DNA of 64,000 nt from positions 46,912-110,911 of the forward strand of contig CAYPYW010000001.1 in assembly GCA_964415365.1 (NCBI GenBank), written 5' to 3'. The translations under genes and the position numbers were made by a program. Numbering within the stretch: the stretch's first letter is position 1; each line of letters opens with the position of its first letter. This document shows positions 1-9,728 of this stretch, in pieces. The notes below the pieces were generated by a model. That model did no database searches and was not told where the DNA came from. It saw only the letters and a list, made by a program, of their open reading frames with translations. Source of the DNA: Hydromicrobium sp964415365. Lineage in GTDB: Bacteria; Actinomycetota; Humimicrobiia; Humimicrobiales; Humimicrobiaceae.

Positions 1-123
1 CGGGAAAACGATGTAGTTCTTATTGCCGGGAAAGGCCATGAAAATTACCAGGAGTTCAAAAATTACAGGATACCGTTTAGTGATCAGGATTTAGTAAAGG
101 AGTGGATGCTCAAAAAAGAATGA
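1..123 (+). CDS. murE: UDP-N-acetylmuramoyl-tripeptide synthetase, 3' end only
   Basis: Only the last 40 codons are present; the reading frame is open from base 1 and stops at TGA 121-123. The peptide contains VLIAGKGHENYQ, the C-terminal signature of MurE, the ligase that adds the third residue (a diamino acid or lysine) to UDP-MurNAc-dipeptide in the cytoplasm. The substrate-specificity motif lies upstream of the window, so the third residue cannot be read. It overlaps the start of murF, as expected in a dcw cluster. Confidence 0.88.
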   Translation, partial: RENDVVLIAGKGHENYQEFKNYRIPFSDQDLVKEWMLKKE

Positions 124-1550
124 AAGAGAGAATAAAAGTTGAGGATATAATATCCTGGACAAATTGTAACTTAATTTCAGGAAATACCGGAAAATATATC
201 AGTAATATATCCACCGATTCCAGAACCGTAAGGAAAGGGGATTTCTTTATTCCTATTGCTGGTGAGAATTATAATGGACATGATTTTATAGGATCAGCTT
301 TAGAAAAGGGTGCCTGTGGCTTTATATTTGAATCAGGATATGCGGAAAAGTTAGAGCTGTGGGGGAAAGATATTGAGACTAAAAATTTAAATAACCTGTT
401 AATCCTGCAGTCGGATAATAATTTAACTTTTCTAAAAAATATTGCTCATAATTATATACGTAAATTTAGCCCAACTGTTATAGGAATAACCGGAAGCCTG
501 GGTAAGACTACCACCAGAAATTTTCTGGTAAGTATATTGAGTAAAGGACATAGAGTTGTATTTACCCCAAAAAACTATAATACCGAGATAGGAGTATCAA
601 AGTCGGTTCTGGAAATTGACGGCCGGACGGATTTTTTTGTTGCTGAGCTGGGTATGAGAGGAAAAGGTCAGATAAAGGCGCTTTCTGATATGTGTAATTT
701 AAATGTAGGGGCTATTACTTCGGTGAGTCGGTCACATATGGCTTTTTTTAAGGATTTACGGGAAATAGCGATGGCGAAAGCTGAAATAGCAGAAATTCTT
801 TACAAAAATAATGGGACCTTATTTTTAAACAATGATGACGAGTGTGGTAGTTTAATAGAGAAAGAAGTCAATTGCAGGGTTGTAAAATTTGGTAGAAATA
901 ATAATATTGCATTTAATTTTATAGAGGAAAATATGGATGAGATGGGTAGATATACTTTTAATTTCTTTAAAAATGATGAAAAGATTACAAACATAAATTT
1001 GAATATTCCCGGCTATCATAATATGTATAATGCCTGTTGTGCAGCAGCTATAAGCTTATATCTAAATATAAGTGGTGAAGCAATTAAAGCTGGAATCGAA
1101 GAGGCGGTTATCGAGGGTTCCCGGATGGAGATTATAGGAAAAAAAGATAGAATAGTTATAGATGATTGCTATAATGCCAGCCCTTTGTCTGTTAAAAAAG
1201 CTATTGATACATTGGTCTCGATTTCAGAAAAGAAAAACATGAGAAGTGTAGCCATTTTGGGAGATATGCTGGAACTGGGTAATGGCTCGTTTGAGCTTCA
1301 CAAGGAAGTTGGAAAATACTTATCTGAAAAAAAAGTGGATGTCTTGATAGCTGTAGGCGATCTCGCCAGGGGCATATATGAGGGTTGCAGGAGCAGTGAT
1401 AATTTTAATAAAAATAAAAGTTTATGCTTCTATTTTAAAAATAAAGGAGAACTGGGTGACAAGATAAGTAATTTGCTCGAGTCTAAAGATTTAATTTTAA
1501 TTAAAGGTTCTAGAGCAAATAAGATGGAAGATATTATTAATTTAATATAG
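120..1550 (+). CDS. murF: UDP-N-acetylmuramoyl-tripeptide--D-alanyl-D-alanine ligase MurF
   Basis: Adds D-Ala-D-Ala to UDP-MurNAc-tripeptide using ATP, the last cytoplasmic step before lipid I. An N-terminal uridine-binding region (STDSRTVRKGDFFIPI) is followed by the Mur ligase P-loop GITGSLGKTTT near residue 125 and a C-terminal domain with DDCYNASPLSVK and ILGDMLELG. At roughly 480 aa the length is normal. I prefer ATG 120, whose ATGA overlaps the murE stop; an in-frame GTG at 102 would add six residues and sits on top of the AAAGGAG ribosome site. It lies between murE and mraY. Confidence 0.93.
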   Translation: MKERIKVEDIISWTNCNLISGNTGKYISNISTDSRTVRKGDFFIPIAGENYNGHDFIGSALEKGACGFIFESGYAEKLELWGKDIETKNLNNLLILQSDNNLTFLKNIAHNYIRKFSPTVIGITGSLGKTTTRNFLVSILSKGHRVVFTPKNYNTEIGVSKSVLEIDGRTDFFVAELGMRGKGQIKALSDMCNLNVGAITSVSRSHMAFFKDLREIAMAKAEIAEILYKNNGTLFLNNDDECGSLIEKEVNCRVVKFGRNNNIAFNFIEENMDEMGRYTFNFFKNDEKITNINLNIPGYHNMYNACCAAAISLYLNISGEAIKAGIEEAVIEGSRMEIIGKKDRIVIDDCYNASPLSVKKAIDTLVSISEKKNMRSVAILGDMLELGNGSFELHKEVGKYLSEKKVDVLIAVGDLARGIYEGCRSSDNFNKNKSLCFYFKNKGELGDKISNLLESKDLILIKGSRANKMEDIINLI

Positions 1551-1564
1551 ATAGGAACTAATAT

Positions 1565-2578
1565 ATGACCTGGATATTTTTATCGATTATAATTGGGGGT
1601 TTAATATCGCTTCTGATAACACCTCTATTTATAAAATTTCAAAAGAGTAAAAAAATTGGAGAAAGAATTCGTACCGACGGTCCCAAAACACATTCTATTA
1701 AATCAGGTACGCCCACTATGGGTGGGATAATATTTGTTCTATCTTCCATAACTGCATACACTGCAGTGAGTCTGGTTAAGTATTACCGGCATGAAGTTTA
1801 TAGTATAGAGGGGATATTTGCTCTCTCTATATTACTATTATGTGGTCTGATAGGATTTATTGATGATTATATGGCGCTTAGAAGACAGAGGTCTCTCGGT
1901 TTGAGGTGGTGGGTAAAAATATCCCTTCTGGCTGTAGTATGTTTATATTTTATATTGTTTTCAAAATATATATTACATGCCAGCACTTATATAGGTATAC
2001 CTTTTACTGATATAAAATTTGAACTTGGGAACTGGTATTACATCATCATTGTACTGATTATAATCAGTACAACTAATGCGGTTAATTTAACTGATGGTCT
2101 TGATGGTCTTGCTACGGGAGCATCTTCTGTTGTTTTAGCCATATTTTGCCTGATCGCATTTTTGGAATGGTCGATACTTGATGTTTCTTATGGAATAGAT
2201 ATAGCGGTAGTTAGCGGAGGGACACTGGCTGCCTGTGTAGGTTTTTTATGGTGGAATACAGCGCCGGCTGAAATTTTTATGGGAGATACAGGCTCTTTTG
2301 GGCTGGGGGGGCTGATTGCAGCAGTTGCTATAATTCTAAAGCAGGAAATTTTGCTAATTGTAATTGGAGGGATCTTCGTTATTGAAACACTCTCAGTAAT
2401 TATTCAGATTTTCTGGTTTAAACTTTTTAAGAAAAGAGTGTTCAAGATGGCTCCTATCCACCATCATTTTGAGCTTCTTGGATGGCCTGAGATTAAAGTT
2501 ATTATAAGATTCTGGCTGGTAGGCACCTTATTTGCAGGGGTGGGGTTTTTTATTTATTATTTAAAATTTATAGATTGA
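1565..2578 (+). CDS. mraY: phospho-N-acetylmuramoyl-pentapeptide-transferase MraY
   Basis: Integral membrane enzyme that transfers phospho-MurNAc-pentapeptide to undecaprenyl phosphate, giving lipid I. About ten hydrophobic segments span the 337 residues. Family motifs are visible in order: TPTMGGIIF near residue 46, the catalytic Asp pair in GFIDDYMAL near 100, NLTDGLDGLATG near 174, FMGDTGSFGLGG near 238, and the histidine-rich APIHHHFEL near 295. AGGA precedes ATG 1565 at a reasonable distance. It sits 14 bases after murF and 6 bases before murD, so it is almost certainly in the same operon. Confidence 0.96.
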   Translation: MTWIFLSIIIGGLISLLITPLFIKFQKSKKIGERIRTDGPKTHSIKSGTPTMGGIIFVLSSITAYTAVSLVKYYRHEVYSIEGIFALSILLLCGLIGFIDDYMALRRQRSLGLRWWVKISLLAVVCLYFILFSKYILHASTYIGIPFTDIKFELGNWYYIIIVLIIISTTNAVNLTDGLDGLATGASSVVLAIFCLIAFLEWSILDVSYGIDIAVVSGGTLAACVGFLWWNTAPAEIFMGDTGSFGLGGLIAAVAIILKQEILLIVIGGIFVIETLSVIIQIFWFKLFKKRVFKMAPIHHHFELLGWPEIKVIIRFWLVGTLFAGVGFFIYYLKFID

Positions 2579-2584
2579 GAGAGA

Positions 2585-4045
2585 ATGGAAGAAAGATTTA
2601 ATCTGGTTAAAAATAAAAGTTTATTAGTAGTAGGCCTTGGAAGAACAGGAATTTCTGTAATAAAAAAGGTACTTGATTTTTGTTCTTTCATAACTGGGAT
2701 TGACAGTAATCCGGAGCTGAATCTGGAAGATGCATTTGGGGGATATACCGGCCGTGACAATTTGGAGATAATATTGGGTAAAGACATATTGAGGGAAAAA
2801 GAAATAATAGAAAAAACGGACCTGGTAATGGTCAGCCCCGGTGTTCCTGACGATGTTCCAATAATCAGACTTGCCGGGGAGAGTAAAATTCCTGTCTGGA
2901 GCGAATTAGAGCTGGCATGGAGACTGCTGAGTAAAGAAGAGCAGAATAAGACTGTTGCTGTAACTGGCACTAATGGCAAAACAACGGTCGTGACTCTGAT
3001 TGGGAAAATTCTTGTTGATTCAGGAAATGATTGTGTAGTTTGTGGAAATGTTGGGTTGCCGTTGATCGATACTATAGATGCCAGGAATAAGGATAGCAGT
3101 TTACAGAAAGATTTAATCAGGGTGATAGAAGTTAGCAGTTTTCAACTGGAGAGGATATATGATTTCAAGCCTCATATCAGCATAATTTTAAATATCACCA
3201 GTGATCATATAGACAGGCATAAAACTTTTGAGAGTTATGGTGATTTGAAATTGAGGTTACTTTCAAATCAGAATAAAGAAGATTGGTCAGTTATCAATAT
3301 CGATGACCAGTATATAAATAAGAGGATTCAGGCTATTTCTGAAAAGCAGGATCGACTGCCCGAACTGGTTAAGTTTAGCCTGGAACTGGAGAATGATACA
3401 GATATTTTTTATAGAAATAATTATATCAACTACCGGATAGGAAGAAACGAGGGGAAGATAAACATAAAAGATGCTCCTTTGAAAGGCAAGCATAATATAT
3501 CTAATATGATGGCTTCTATTGCGCCTGCAGTTTTAATGAATATAAATAGTGAAAGCATAGAAAAAACAATTAAAAATTTTAAACCTCTGGATCATAGGCT
3601 GGAATATTTAGGCTGTATAAAAGAAATAAGGTGTTTTAATGATTCAAAATCAACTAATCCAGACGCAACTATAGTAGCCCTCAGCGATTTTGGTAAAGAA
3701 GTTACATTGATTATGGGAGGTAAGGATAAAAATATGGATTTTTCTGAATTGATTCCGGTTCTGAATATAAAAGTTAAAAAATTGATTTTAATAGGAGAAG
3801 CTGCCCCTAAGATTTATGAACAGATAGCAAAGAGCGCCCATGATTATAAAACGTATAGGTGCAGTACACTTGAAGCTGCAGTTGAGAAAGGATTTGAAGT
3901 TGCAAGTCCCGGAGAAGTCTTAATGCTTTCTCCTGCCTGTGCCAGTATGGATATGTTCAAAGATTATAAAGAGAGAGGAAATAAGTTTAAAAGTTTATTA
4001 AATTCAAGGAAAACAGAGTACTATGGAAAAGAGAATCAACATTAG
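2585..4045 (+). CDS. murD: UDP-N-acetylmuramoylalanine--D-glutamate ligase MurD
   Basis: Cytoplasmic ATP-dependent ligase adding D-glutamate to UDP-MurNAc-L-Ala. An N-terminal Rossmann-like region (VVGLGRTGIS) leads to the Mur ligase P-loop AVTGTNGKTTVVTLI near residue 125, the central motif FQLERI and NITSDHIDRH, and a C-terminal domain with CFNDSKSTNPDAT and IMGGKDKNMDFS. At 486 aa it is slightly longer than the usual 440-460. It starts 6 bases after mraY, and its end overlaps ftsW by 23 bases. Confidence 0.95.
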   Translation: MEERFNLVKNKSLLVVGLGRTGISVIKKVLDFCSFITGIDSNPELNLEDAFGGYTGRDNLEIILGKDILREKEIIEKTDLVMVSPGVPDDVPIIRLAGESKIPVWSELELAWRLLSKEEQNKTVAVTGTNGKTTVVTLIGKILVDSGNDCVVCGNVGLPLIDTIDARNKDSSLQKDLIRVIEVSSFQLERIYDFKPHISIILNITSDHIDRHKTFESYGDLKLRLLSNQNKEDWSVINIDDQYINKRIQAISEKQDRLPELVKFSLELENDTDIFYRNNYINYRIGRNEGKINIKDAPLKGKHNISNMMASIAPAVLMNINSESIEKTIKNFKPLDHRLEYLGCIKEIRCFNDSKSTNPDATIVALSDFGKEVTLIMGGKDKNMDFSELIPVLNIKVKKLILIGEAAPKIYEQIAKSAHDYKTYRCSTLEAAVEKGFEVASPGEVLMLSPACASMDMFKDYKERGNKFKSLLNSRKTEYYGKENQH

Positions 4046-5204
4046 AAGATATAATTTTCTGAAAGTTAATATAGAATATTATTTTCTGTTCATTTTGACT
4101 TTAATACTTTCAATAATTGGCTTGATAATGGTATCGAGCTCCTCTATCTCAGTAGGGGAGAAATATTTTAATGATCCCTACTGGTTTATCAGAAGACAAA
4201 TAATATGGTGGGTTATATCTTTTGTTTTTTTCATTTTGGCTTCAAAAATAAACTACCGTTATTACCGGAAGTTTTCTAATTTTATGATTCTTATATCAAT
4301 CGCACTACTTGCTCTGGTTTTTATTCCTGGTTTTGGAATCGAGATTAATGGTTACAGGAGATGGTTAAATTTTTGGTTTTTTAGCATCCAGCCTTCCGAG
4401 TTTGTGAAAATAGCTCTGATTATATTCTTTTGTGATAATCTCGAGCGCAAATATAAAGATAATGAACGTATTAGAGATATAATTTTCCCATCGTTTTTTG
4501 CCCTGTGTGTAGTTGCGGTTCTTATATCCCTGGAACCTGATTTGGGTACGATGGTGGTTATAGGACTGGTTGTATTTATAATTTTATTTGCGGGCGGGGT
4601 AAGACTCAAACATTTATTTGGTCTGGGGTTTATAGGAACTGTGGCAACAGTTGGCTATTTGTTTTCAGGAGAATATAGAAGAGAAAGGCTTTTTGCCTTT
4701 ATTGATAGGATACTTGCCCTAATTAATGGAAATGGTGAAATCGGGGGGGTCAACTTCCAGGTCTCCCAGTCATTAATTGCTCTTGGTTCGGGAAATCTAA
4801 CAGGAATAGGTCTGGGTAATAGCGTACAAAAGTATTCTTATCTTCCGGAAGCACATACTGATTTTATATTTGCGATTATTGGCGAGGAATTAGGACTGAT
4901 AGGTACCATATTCATAGTGATTTTATTTATTCTCTTTATGTTTTTTGGGATAAGGGTTTGTATTAAAACCAAAGACTATTTTGGCAGGATAATGGCGGTA
5001 GGTCTCACCAGTGTTATAATTGTGCCGGCAATGATCAATATTTGTGTGGTTATCGGGCTGGTTCCAGTTACAGGTCTGACACTACCTTTTATTAGTTTTG
5101 GTGGGTCGTCACTTCTTGTCAGTATGATAGCTGTAGGTATGCTGTTAAATATATCCAGAAATGGTACACTACCAGAAAAAGCCCGGAGTGATTTGGATAA
5201 TTAA
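4023..5204 (+). CDS. ftsW: lipid II polymerase FtsW (SEDS family)
   Basis: SEDS-family membrane glycosyltransferase that polymerises lipid II at the division septum together with a class b penicillin-binding protein. About ten membrane segments are predictable from the 393 residues. SEDS motifs include IQPSEFVKIALI near residue 120, LEPDLGTM near 173, LPEAHTDFIFAIIGEELGL near 275 and LPFISFGGSSLL near 353. The position between murD and murG identifies FtsW rather than RodA or SpoVE. The start lies inside the 3' end of murD, suggesting translational coupling. Confidence 0.93.
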   Translation: MEKRINIRRYNFLKVNIEYYFLFILTLILSIIGLIMVSSSSISVGEKYFNDPYWFIRRQIIWWVISFVFFILASKINYRYYRKFSNFMILISIALLALVFIPGFGIEINGYRRWLNFWFFSIQPSEFVKIALIIFFCDNLERKYKDNERIRDIIFPSFFALCVVAVLISLEPDLGTMVVIGLVVFIILFAGGVRLKHLFGLGFIGTVATVGYLFSGEYRRERLFAFIDRILALINGNGEIGGVNFQVSQSLIALGSGNLTGIGLGNSVQKYSYLPEAHTDFIFAIIGEELGLIGTIFIVILFILFMFFGIRVCIKTKDYFGRIMAVGLTSVIIVPAMINICVVIGLVPVTGLTLPFISFGGSSLLVSMIAVGMLLNISRNGTLPEKARSDLDN

Positions 5205-5245
5205 AGTAAATTAGTTTAGTATTTAGGGTTGGTAAGTGGATTTAA

Positions 5246-6376
5246 ATGAGGAAGAAAATATTGATATGTGGCGGGGGAACCGGTGGGCATCTATACCCTG
5301 CCCTGGCAATAATAGAATATATAAAAGATAATCATCCTTTATGCGATCTTCTTTTTGTAGGAACTGACAGAGGATTAGGGAAAGAGCTTATACCGGAATT
5401 TAATGTAAATTACAAAACTATAAGATCCCGCGGTTTAATTCTAAGTGAAAGCATATTCAGAAGAATTTTAAATATAGTAAAGTTTTTTTACTGGCTAATC
5501 ATAGGTTTTTTTCAGTCATTTAGGATAGTACTGAAGTTTAAACCTGATATAATACTTGGTATGGGTGGTTTCTCTTGCGCTCCTGTTCTTATGGCTGGTA
5601 TTTTTATGGGTAGAAAGATAGCCTTACATGAGCAGAATTACATTCCTGGAAGGTTGAACAGTTTTTTTTCGAGATTTGCTAAATATATCTTTATTAGTTT
5701 TAATGATACGGCTGAGTATTTTAAAGTAAAAAGGGGTAGAGTAATTTTTACCGGGAATCCGCTGAGAAAAGCGATAAGGCAGTTGAAGGATATCAGACCG
5801 GAATTTAAGAAGTGGGGCCTGGAAAAAGGGCGATTTACCATAGTTGCTTTTGGCGGCAGTCTGGGTGCGGAAAAAATAAACAGTACAATCATAGATTTAT
5901 ATGATTATTTGGAAGATAATGATAAAATTCAGATTTTACTTATTTGCGGCCGCCGTTTCTACAGGCAACTTATGAAAGATAAAAGAGACATCATCAAATC
6001 TAAGAGTAAATTAATTTTAAGGGTTTTTCCGTATATAAGTGAGATGCAAGAGATATATAGAATATCGGATATGATAATTTCCAGGGCAGGAGCGAATGCT
6101 ATAGCTGAAATAATTGAATGCAATATACCTTCAATACTTATTCCTTATCCTTATGCAGTAGCTGATCACCAGTTCTACAATGCTGATTTTCTTGCAAGAG
6201 AAGGAAAAGCTATCCTGATTAAGGATAAGGATTTGGACGAGAGAAAGGTAGTTGAAGTCATAGAATCGCTTGTAGAGAATGACAGAAAAAAATACAGGGA
6301 AATGAAAAATATAGAAATTAAAGATTATGGGATAAATAGTGCAGAAATTATTACTTTAAAACTGATGGAGAGTTGA
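5246..6376 (+). CDS. murG: MurG, lipid II-forming GlcNAc transferase
   Basis: Peripheral membrane GT28 enzyme that adds GlcNAc to lipid I to make lipid II. The N-terminal glycine-rich acceptor site GGGTGGHLYPALAI covers residues 9-22, GMGGFSCAPVL and LHEQNYIPGRLN follow, and the UDP-GlcNAc-binding C-terminal half has ISRAGANAIAEI near residue 278 and YPYAVADHQFYNA. Length (376 aa) is typical. There is a 41-base gap after ftsW. The next gene, murC, starts at once after its stop. Confidence 0.95.
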   Translation: MRKKILICGGGTGGHLYPALAIIEYIKDNHPLCDLLFVGTDRGLGKELIPEFNVNYKTIRSRGLILSESIFRRILNIVKFFYWLIIGFFQSFRIVLKFKPDIILGMGGFSCAPVLMAGIFMGRKIALHEQNYIPGRLNSFFSRFAKYIFISFNDTAEYFKVKRGRVIFTGNPLRKAIRQLKDIRPEFKKWGLEKGRFTIVAFGGSLGAEKINSTIIDLYDYLEDNDKIQILLICGRRFYRQLMKDKRDIIKSKSKLILRVFPYISEMQEIYRISDMIISRAGANAIAEIIECNIPSILIPYPYAVADHQFYNADFLAREGKAILIKDKDLDERKVVEVIESLVENDRKKYREMKNIEIKDYGINSAEIITLKLMES

Positions 6377-6377
6377 A

Positions 6378-7769
6378 TTGGAAAACGCTGGTAATATTTT
6401 AAAAAAGAGTAAGAAGTGTTTTCTGATTGGGATAGGCGGAGCTGGAATGAGTGCTATAGCTCATGTGCTACATGGCATGGGGTTTGTGGTTTCCGGTTCT
6501 GATATAAAGGAGTCCCGTTATACAAATGCTTTAAAAAGTGAGGGTATTGGAGTTTTTATTGGCCACAATAAAAAAAATATCGAGGGTGCAGATGTGGTCA
6601 TTTATTCTGCGGCAATACCTGAGAATAATCTGGAGATGAAAGCTGCCCGGGAGAAGGGGTTCCCTCTGTTTAGCCGTTCTGATATATTAGCCTGGATTTT
6701 AAATGGCAGGAAAGGTATAGCTATTTCTGGAACTCATGGAAAGACCACCACTACTTCTATGATTTCTTTGATTTTTAGAGGGCTGGGTCTGGATCCTATC
6801 ATAATGGTTGGAGGGGAATTAAATGAGCTGGGGTCGAATGCCAGATACGGAAAAGGAGATTATGTAATAGCAGAAGCATGTGAAAGTGATGGATCTTTCT
6901 TAAAATATAAGCCATTTATAAGCATTGTTACTAATATTGAAGGGGACCATTTTGATTTCTATAAAAATATTGAGGAAATAAAACAAAGCTTTATAAAATT
7001 TGTTGAGAATACCAGAAGTAAGGGTCTCGTAATTTTGAATGGTGATGAGGTATATCTCCAGGATTTTTTTAGGCCTGGTGATAGAAGAGTTATCTATTAT
7101 GGGGTTAGTCCTGAAAACCATATTTATGCTGAAAACATAAAATTTTCTAATTTTACTTCCTCCTATACCCTGGTTACCGTAAAGGGCAAAAAGCCAAATA
7201 AAATAAAGGTCAAATTAAATGTGCCAGGTATCCATAATGTAAAAAACAGCCTGGCTGCTTTTGCAGTATGCTATGGTATAAATTTGGATCTGGAAAAAGC
7301 TGCTGATATATTAAAGTTTTTTACCGGAGTTAAAAGGAGATTTGAGAAGAGAGGGGAGAAAAATGGTGCTGCAATATTTGATGATTATGCACACCATCCT
7401 TCAGAAGTAAAAGCAACCCTGGAAGCTGCCGCAGAAGAAAGAAATAAAAGAATAATTATAGTCTTTCAACCGCATAGATATTCACGGCTGGCTAATTTAA
7501 AAGATAAATTCAGTGGTTGTTTTGACGCAGGTGATATTCTAATTGTTACTGACGTTTATGGTTCGGGTGAGCAGCCAATTCCGGGAATTACCGGTAAGAT
7601 TTTAGTCGACAGTCTGATAGACGGTGGTTTTGAAAATAAGATAATTTATATTCCAAAACTGCAGGATGTGACTGAATATCTTGAGCTTAATATGAAACAA
7701 AATGATATGATTCTTTTGATGGGAGCTGGAGATATTACCAGAGTTACGGATGAGATATTGAAATCCTAG
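6378..7769 (+). CDS. murC: UDP-N-acetylmuramate--L-alanine ligase MurC
   Basis: First of the Mur amino-acid ligases, joining L-alanine to UDP-MurNAc. The glycine-rich GIGGAGMSAIAHVL lies near residue 18, the P-loop GIAISGTHGKTTTTSM near 113, EACESDGSFL near 165, and the C-terminal FDDYAHHPSEVKAT and FQPHRYSR are clear. The 463-aa length is standard. The start is TTG at 6378, one base after the murG stop codon, so translation is probably coupled. In this organism the murC-murB-ddl block follows murG, as in many bacteria. Confidence 0.95.
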   Translation: MENAGNILKKSKKCFLIGIGGAGMSAIAHVLHGMGFVVSGSDIKESRYTNALKSEGIGVFIGHNKKNIEGADVVIYSAAIPENNLEMKAAREKGFPLFSRSDILAWILNGRKGIAISGTHGKTTTTSMISLIFRGLGLDPIIMVGGELNELGSNARYGKGDYVIAEACESDGSFLKYKPFISIVTNIEGDHFDFYKNIEEIKQSFIKFVENTRSKGLVILNGDEVYLQDFFRPGDRRVIYYGVSPENHIYAENIKFSNFTSSYTLVTVKGKKPNKIKVKLNVPGIHNVKNSLAAFAVCYGINLDLEKAADILKFFTGVKRRFEKRGEKNGAAIFDDYAHHPSEVKATLEAAAEERNKRIIIVFQPHRYSRLANLKDKFSGCFDAGDILIVTDVYGSGEQPIPGITGKILVDSLIDGGFENKIIYIPKLQDVTEYLELNMKQNDMILLMGAGDITRVTDEILKS

Positions 7770-7795
7770 ATTAATGGAGTGGTGGTGAAGCTGGG

Positions 7796-8734
7796 TTGAC
7801 TAAGGAACTAAAACAAGACAGGGAAAAAATTAAGAAGATAATCAAAGATATTAAACTGAATAATATAACATTTGATGTGGATACATCTGAATTAACGTCC
7901 ATTAAAGTTGGTGGGAAGGCACTATGTTATTTTGTGGCAGACGAAATGAAGGATTTGAAAAAAATGATTGATACCTGCGTAAAAAATCGAATTGGGTTTA
8001 TGATAATTGGAGATGGCACTAATATTTTATTCAATGATAAATATATTAATCTAGTTCTTATAAAACTGGGGAGGGACTTTGATTACCTGGAGTTTGCGGA
8101 TGATGATGAAATTACGGTAGGAGCTGCCTATAATCTTTTAAAATTTGTAGTTGAGGCAGCAGACAGGGGGTATAACTTTTCCGAACTTTCTGGTATACCT
8201 GGTACCATAGGTGGAGCTGTTATGGGCAATAGCGGGAGCAAATACCAGGGAATTTGTAACTTTATAGAAAAGATAAAATATATTTCGAGCAGAGGAAGAA
8301 GTATAGGAGAAGAAACAGTTGTTCTAAATGAAGGAGATTTTGGTTACAGACATTTTTATGTCCCGGATTTAGCAGTTTTGACCGGAGTGGTTATAAACGC
8401 CGGGAAGTTGGACAGAAATGATATTTTGAAAAAGGTTAGAGACAGAATAAAAAATAAAAAACTAACTCAGCCGGTTGGTGCAAAAAGTTCCGGCTGTTTT
8501 TTTAAGAACGCTAATGATTGTTCCGAGTCTACCGGAGAATTGATAAATAAATGCGGTCTAAGGGGGTTTACTTATGGTGGCGCCAGGGTATCGAGCAAAC
8601 ATGCTAATTTTATTGAAAATTTCAACAAAGCCAGTTCGGAAGATATATTCGTCCTTTCGAAAATAGTTAAGAGTATGGTTATGGATAAATTCAAAATAGG
8701 GTTAAAATATGAAGTAAAAGTAGTTGGGTTTTAA
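7796..8734 (+). CDS. murB: UDP-N-acetylenolpyruvoylglucosamine reductase MurB
   Basis: FAD/NADPH enzyme reducing UDP-GlcNAc-enolpyruvate to UDP-MurNAc. FAD-binding motifs are IKVGGKALCYF, GDGTNILF and SGIPGTIGGAVMGNSGS; the catalytic serine loop is AKSSGCFFKN near residue 226. C-terminal GARVSSKHANFIEN fits the type II (short-loop) class found in Gram-positives. Length 312 aa. The start is TTG 7796 after a purine-rich GGAG-GGTG stretch. The stop codon shares its last A with the ddl start (TAATG). Confidence 0.94.
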   Translation: MTKELKQDREKIKKIIKDIKLNNITFDVDTSELTSIKVGGKALCYFVADEMKDLKKMIDTCVKNRIGFMIIGDGTNILFNDKYINLVLIKLGRDFDYLEFADDDEITVGAAYNLLKFVVEAADRGYNFSELSGIPGTIGGAVMGNSGSKYQGICNFIEKIKYISSRGRSIGEETVVLNEGDFGYRHFYVPDLAVLTGVVINAGKLDRNDILKKVRDRIKNKKLTQPVGAKSSGCFFKNANDCSESTGELINKCGLRGFTYGGARVSSKHANFIENFNKASSEDIFVLSKIVKSMVMDKFKIGLKYEVKVVGF

Positions 8735-9711
8735 TGTCAGATATATTAGAAAAGTTCGAGAATCTCCAGATCAGAAGAAAGAAAAGATCGTTAAAAATTG
8801 GAGTTATTGCAGGTGGTATTTCGTCTGAAAGAGAAATATCTCTTTTGACAGGGGAAAACATTTACCAGTCTTTGCTGAAATCGGGATATAATGCTACCTT
8901 TATTGATACTGGAAAAGATTTTTACAGCAAGTTGAAAAAAATTGACCTGGCCTTTCTAGCACTGCATGGAAGATATGGTGAGGACGGAACCATCCAGGGG
9001 CTGATGGAACTTATGAAAATTCCATACACTGGTTCAGGTATATTGGGAAGCGCTATTGCCATTAATAAAATATTATCAAAGAAGATCCTAAAATTTGAAA
9101 ATATTCTTACTCCGGAATACATTGCTCTGGATTTTAGTAATATAATGGATCCGGTGAAATCAAAGTCATTCGTAAGTGAGAAGTTGTCTTATCCTGTGAT
9201 AGTTAAACCGAACAGTGAAGGTTCAACTATAGGGGTTAATATTGTTAAAAACGATGGACAACTGGAGTATGCAGTTAAAGATGCATTAAAATATGATAAT
9301 AAAGTTTTAGTTGAAGAATATATTGGCGGCAGAGAATTGACGGTGAGCATTATAGGCAGTGAGCCGGTTGCTCTCCCGATTATTGAGATAAAGCCCGAAA
9401 GTGGCTTCTACGATTATGATGCAAAGTACATCAAGAATACGACTGAGTATATAGTTCCTGCGGAATTGGATAGGGAAATATCCAGGCATATTTCGGAAGT
9501 GGCAATAAAGTGCCATAGGGTGTTAGAATGCAGCGGTATATCAAGAGTAGATTTTATATTGGATACTTACGGCGACGCTTATGTTTTTGAATTAAACACT
9601 ATGCCTGGCATGACTGCTACAAGTCTGGTTCCCAAGGCAGCCAGAGCTGCCGGGATTAGTTTCGACTTATTAGTGGAGATAATATTGGATTTAGCAAATT
9701 TAAAAGTATAA
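8734..9711 (+). CDS. ddl: D-alanine--D-alanine ligase
   Basis: ATP-grasp enzyme making the D-Ala-D-Ala used by MurF. Motifs in order: GGISSEREISLLTG near residue 27, ALHGRYGEDGTIQGLME, KPNSEGSTIGVNIV, the ATP-binding VEEYIGGRELTVSI, SRVDFILD and metal-binding ELNTMPGMT near the C-terminus. The residues after LNTMPG suit D-Ala-D-Ala rather than a depsipeptide ligase, but I would not predict vancomycin response from this. It overlaps murB by one base, and its stop is 14 bases before the proposed ftsQ start. Confidence 0.94.
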   Translation: MSDILEKFENLQIRRKKRSLKIGVIAGGISSEREISLLTGENIYQSLLKSGYNATFIDTGKDFYSKLKKIDLAFLALHGRYGEDGTIQGLMELMKIPYTGSGILGSAIAINKILSKKILKFENILTPEYIALDFSNIMDPVKSKSFVSEKLSYPVIVKPNSEGSTIGVNIVKNDGQLEYAVKDALKYDNKVLVEEYIGGRELTVSIIGSEPVALPIIEIKPESGFYDYDAKYIKNTTEYIVPAELDREISRHISEVAIKCHRVLECSGISRVDFILDTYGDAYVFELNTMPGMTATSLVPKAARAAGISFDLLVEIILDLANLKV

Positions 9712-9715
9712 TCTT

Positions 9716-9728
9716 AGGTGATAAAATT
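9716..9728 (+). promoter_or_regulatory. Shine-Dalgarno site and ATT start of ftsQ
   Basis: AGGTGAT at 9716-9722 matches the extended anti-Shine-Dalgarno sequence. If its GG is aligned with the end of an AGGAGG core, ATT 9726 sits 7 bases downstream, which is ideal spacing. The ftsQ frame is open from 9660 (after TAG 9657-9659), yet holds no ATG, GTG or TTG before 9984, which is past the transmembrane segment. ATT 9726 is therefore the best start. Confidence 0.65.

Noticed and set aside
2557..2979. Antisense open frame of 140 codons over murD
   Set aside because: Shadow of murD, with low-complexity Ser/Leu composition and no recognisable domain.
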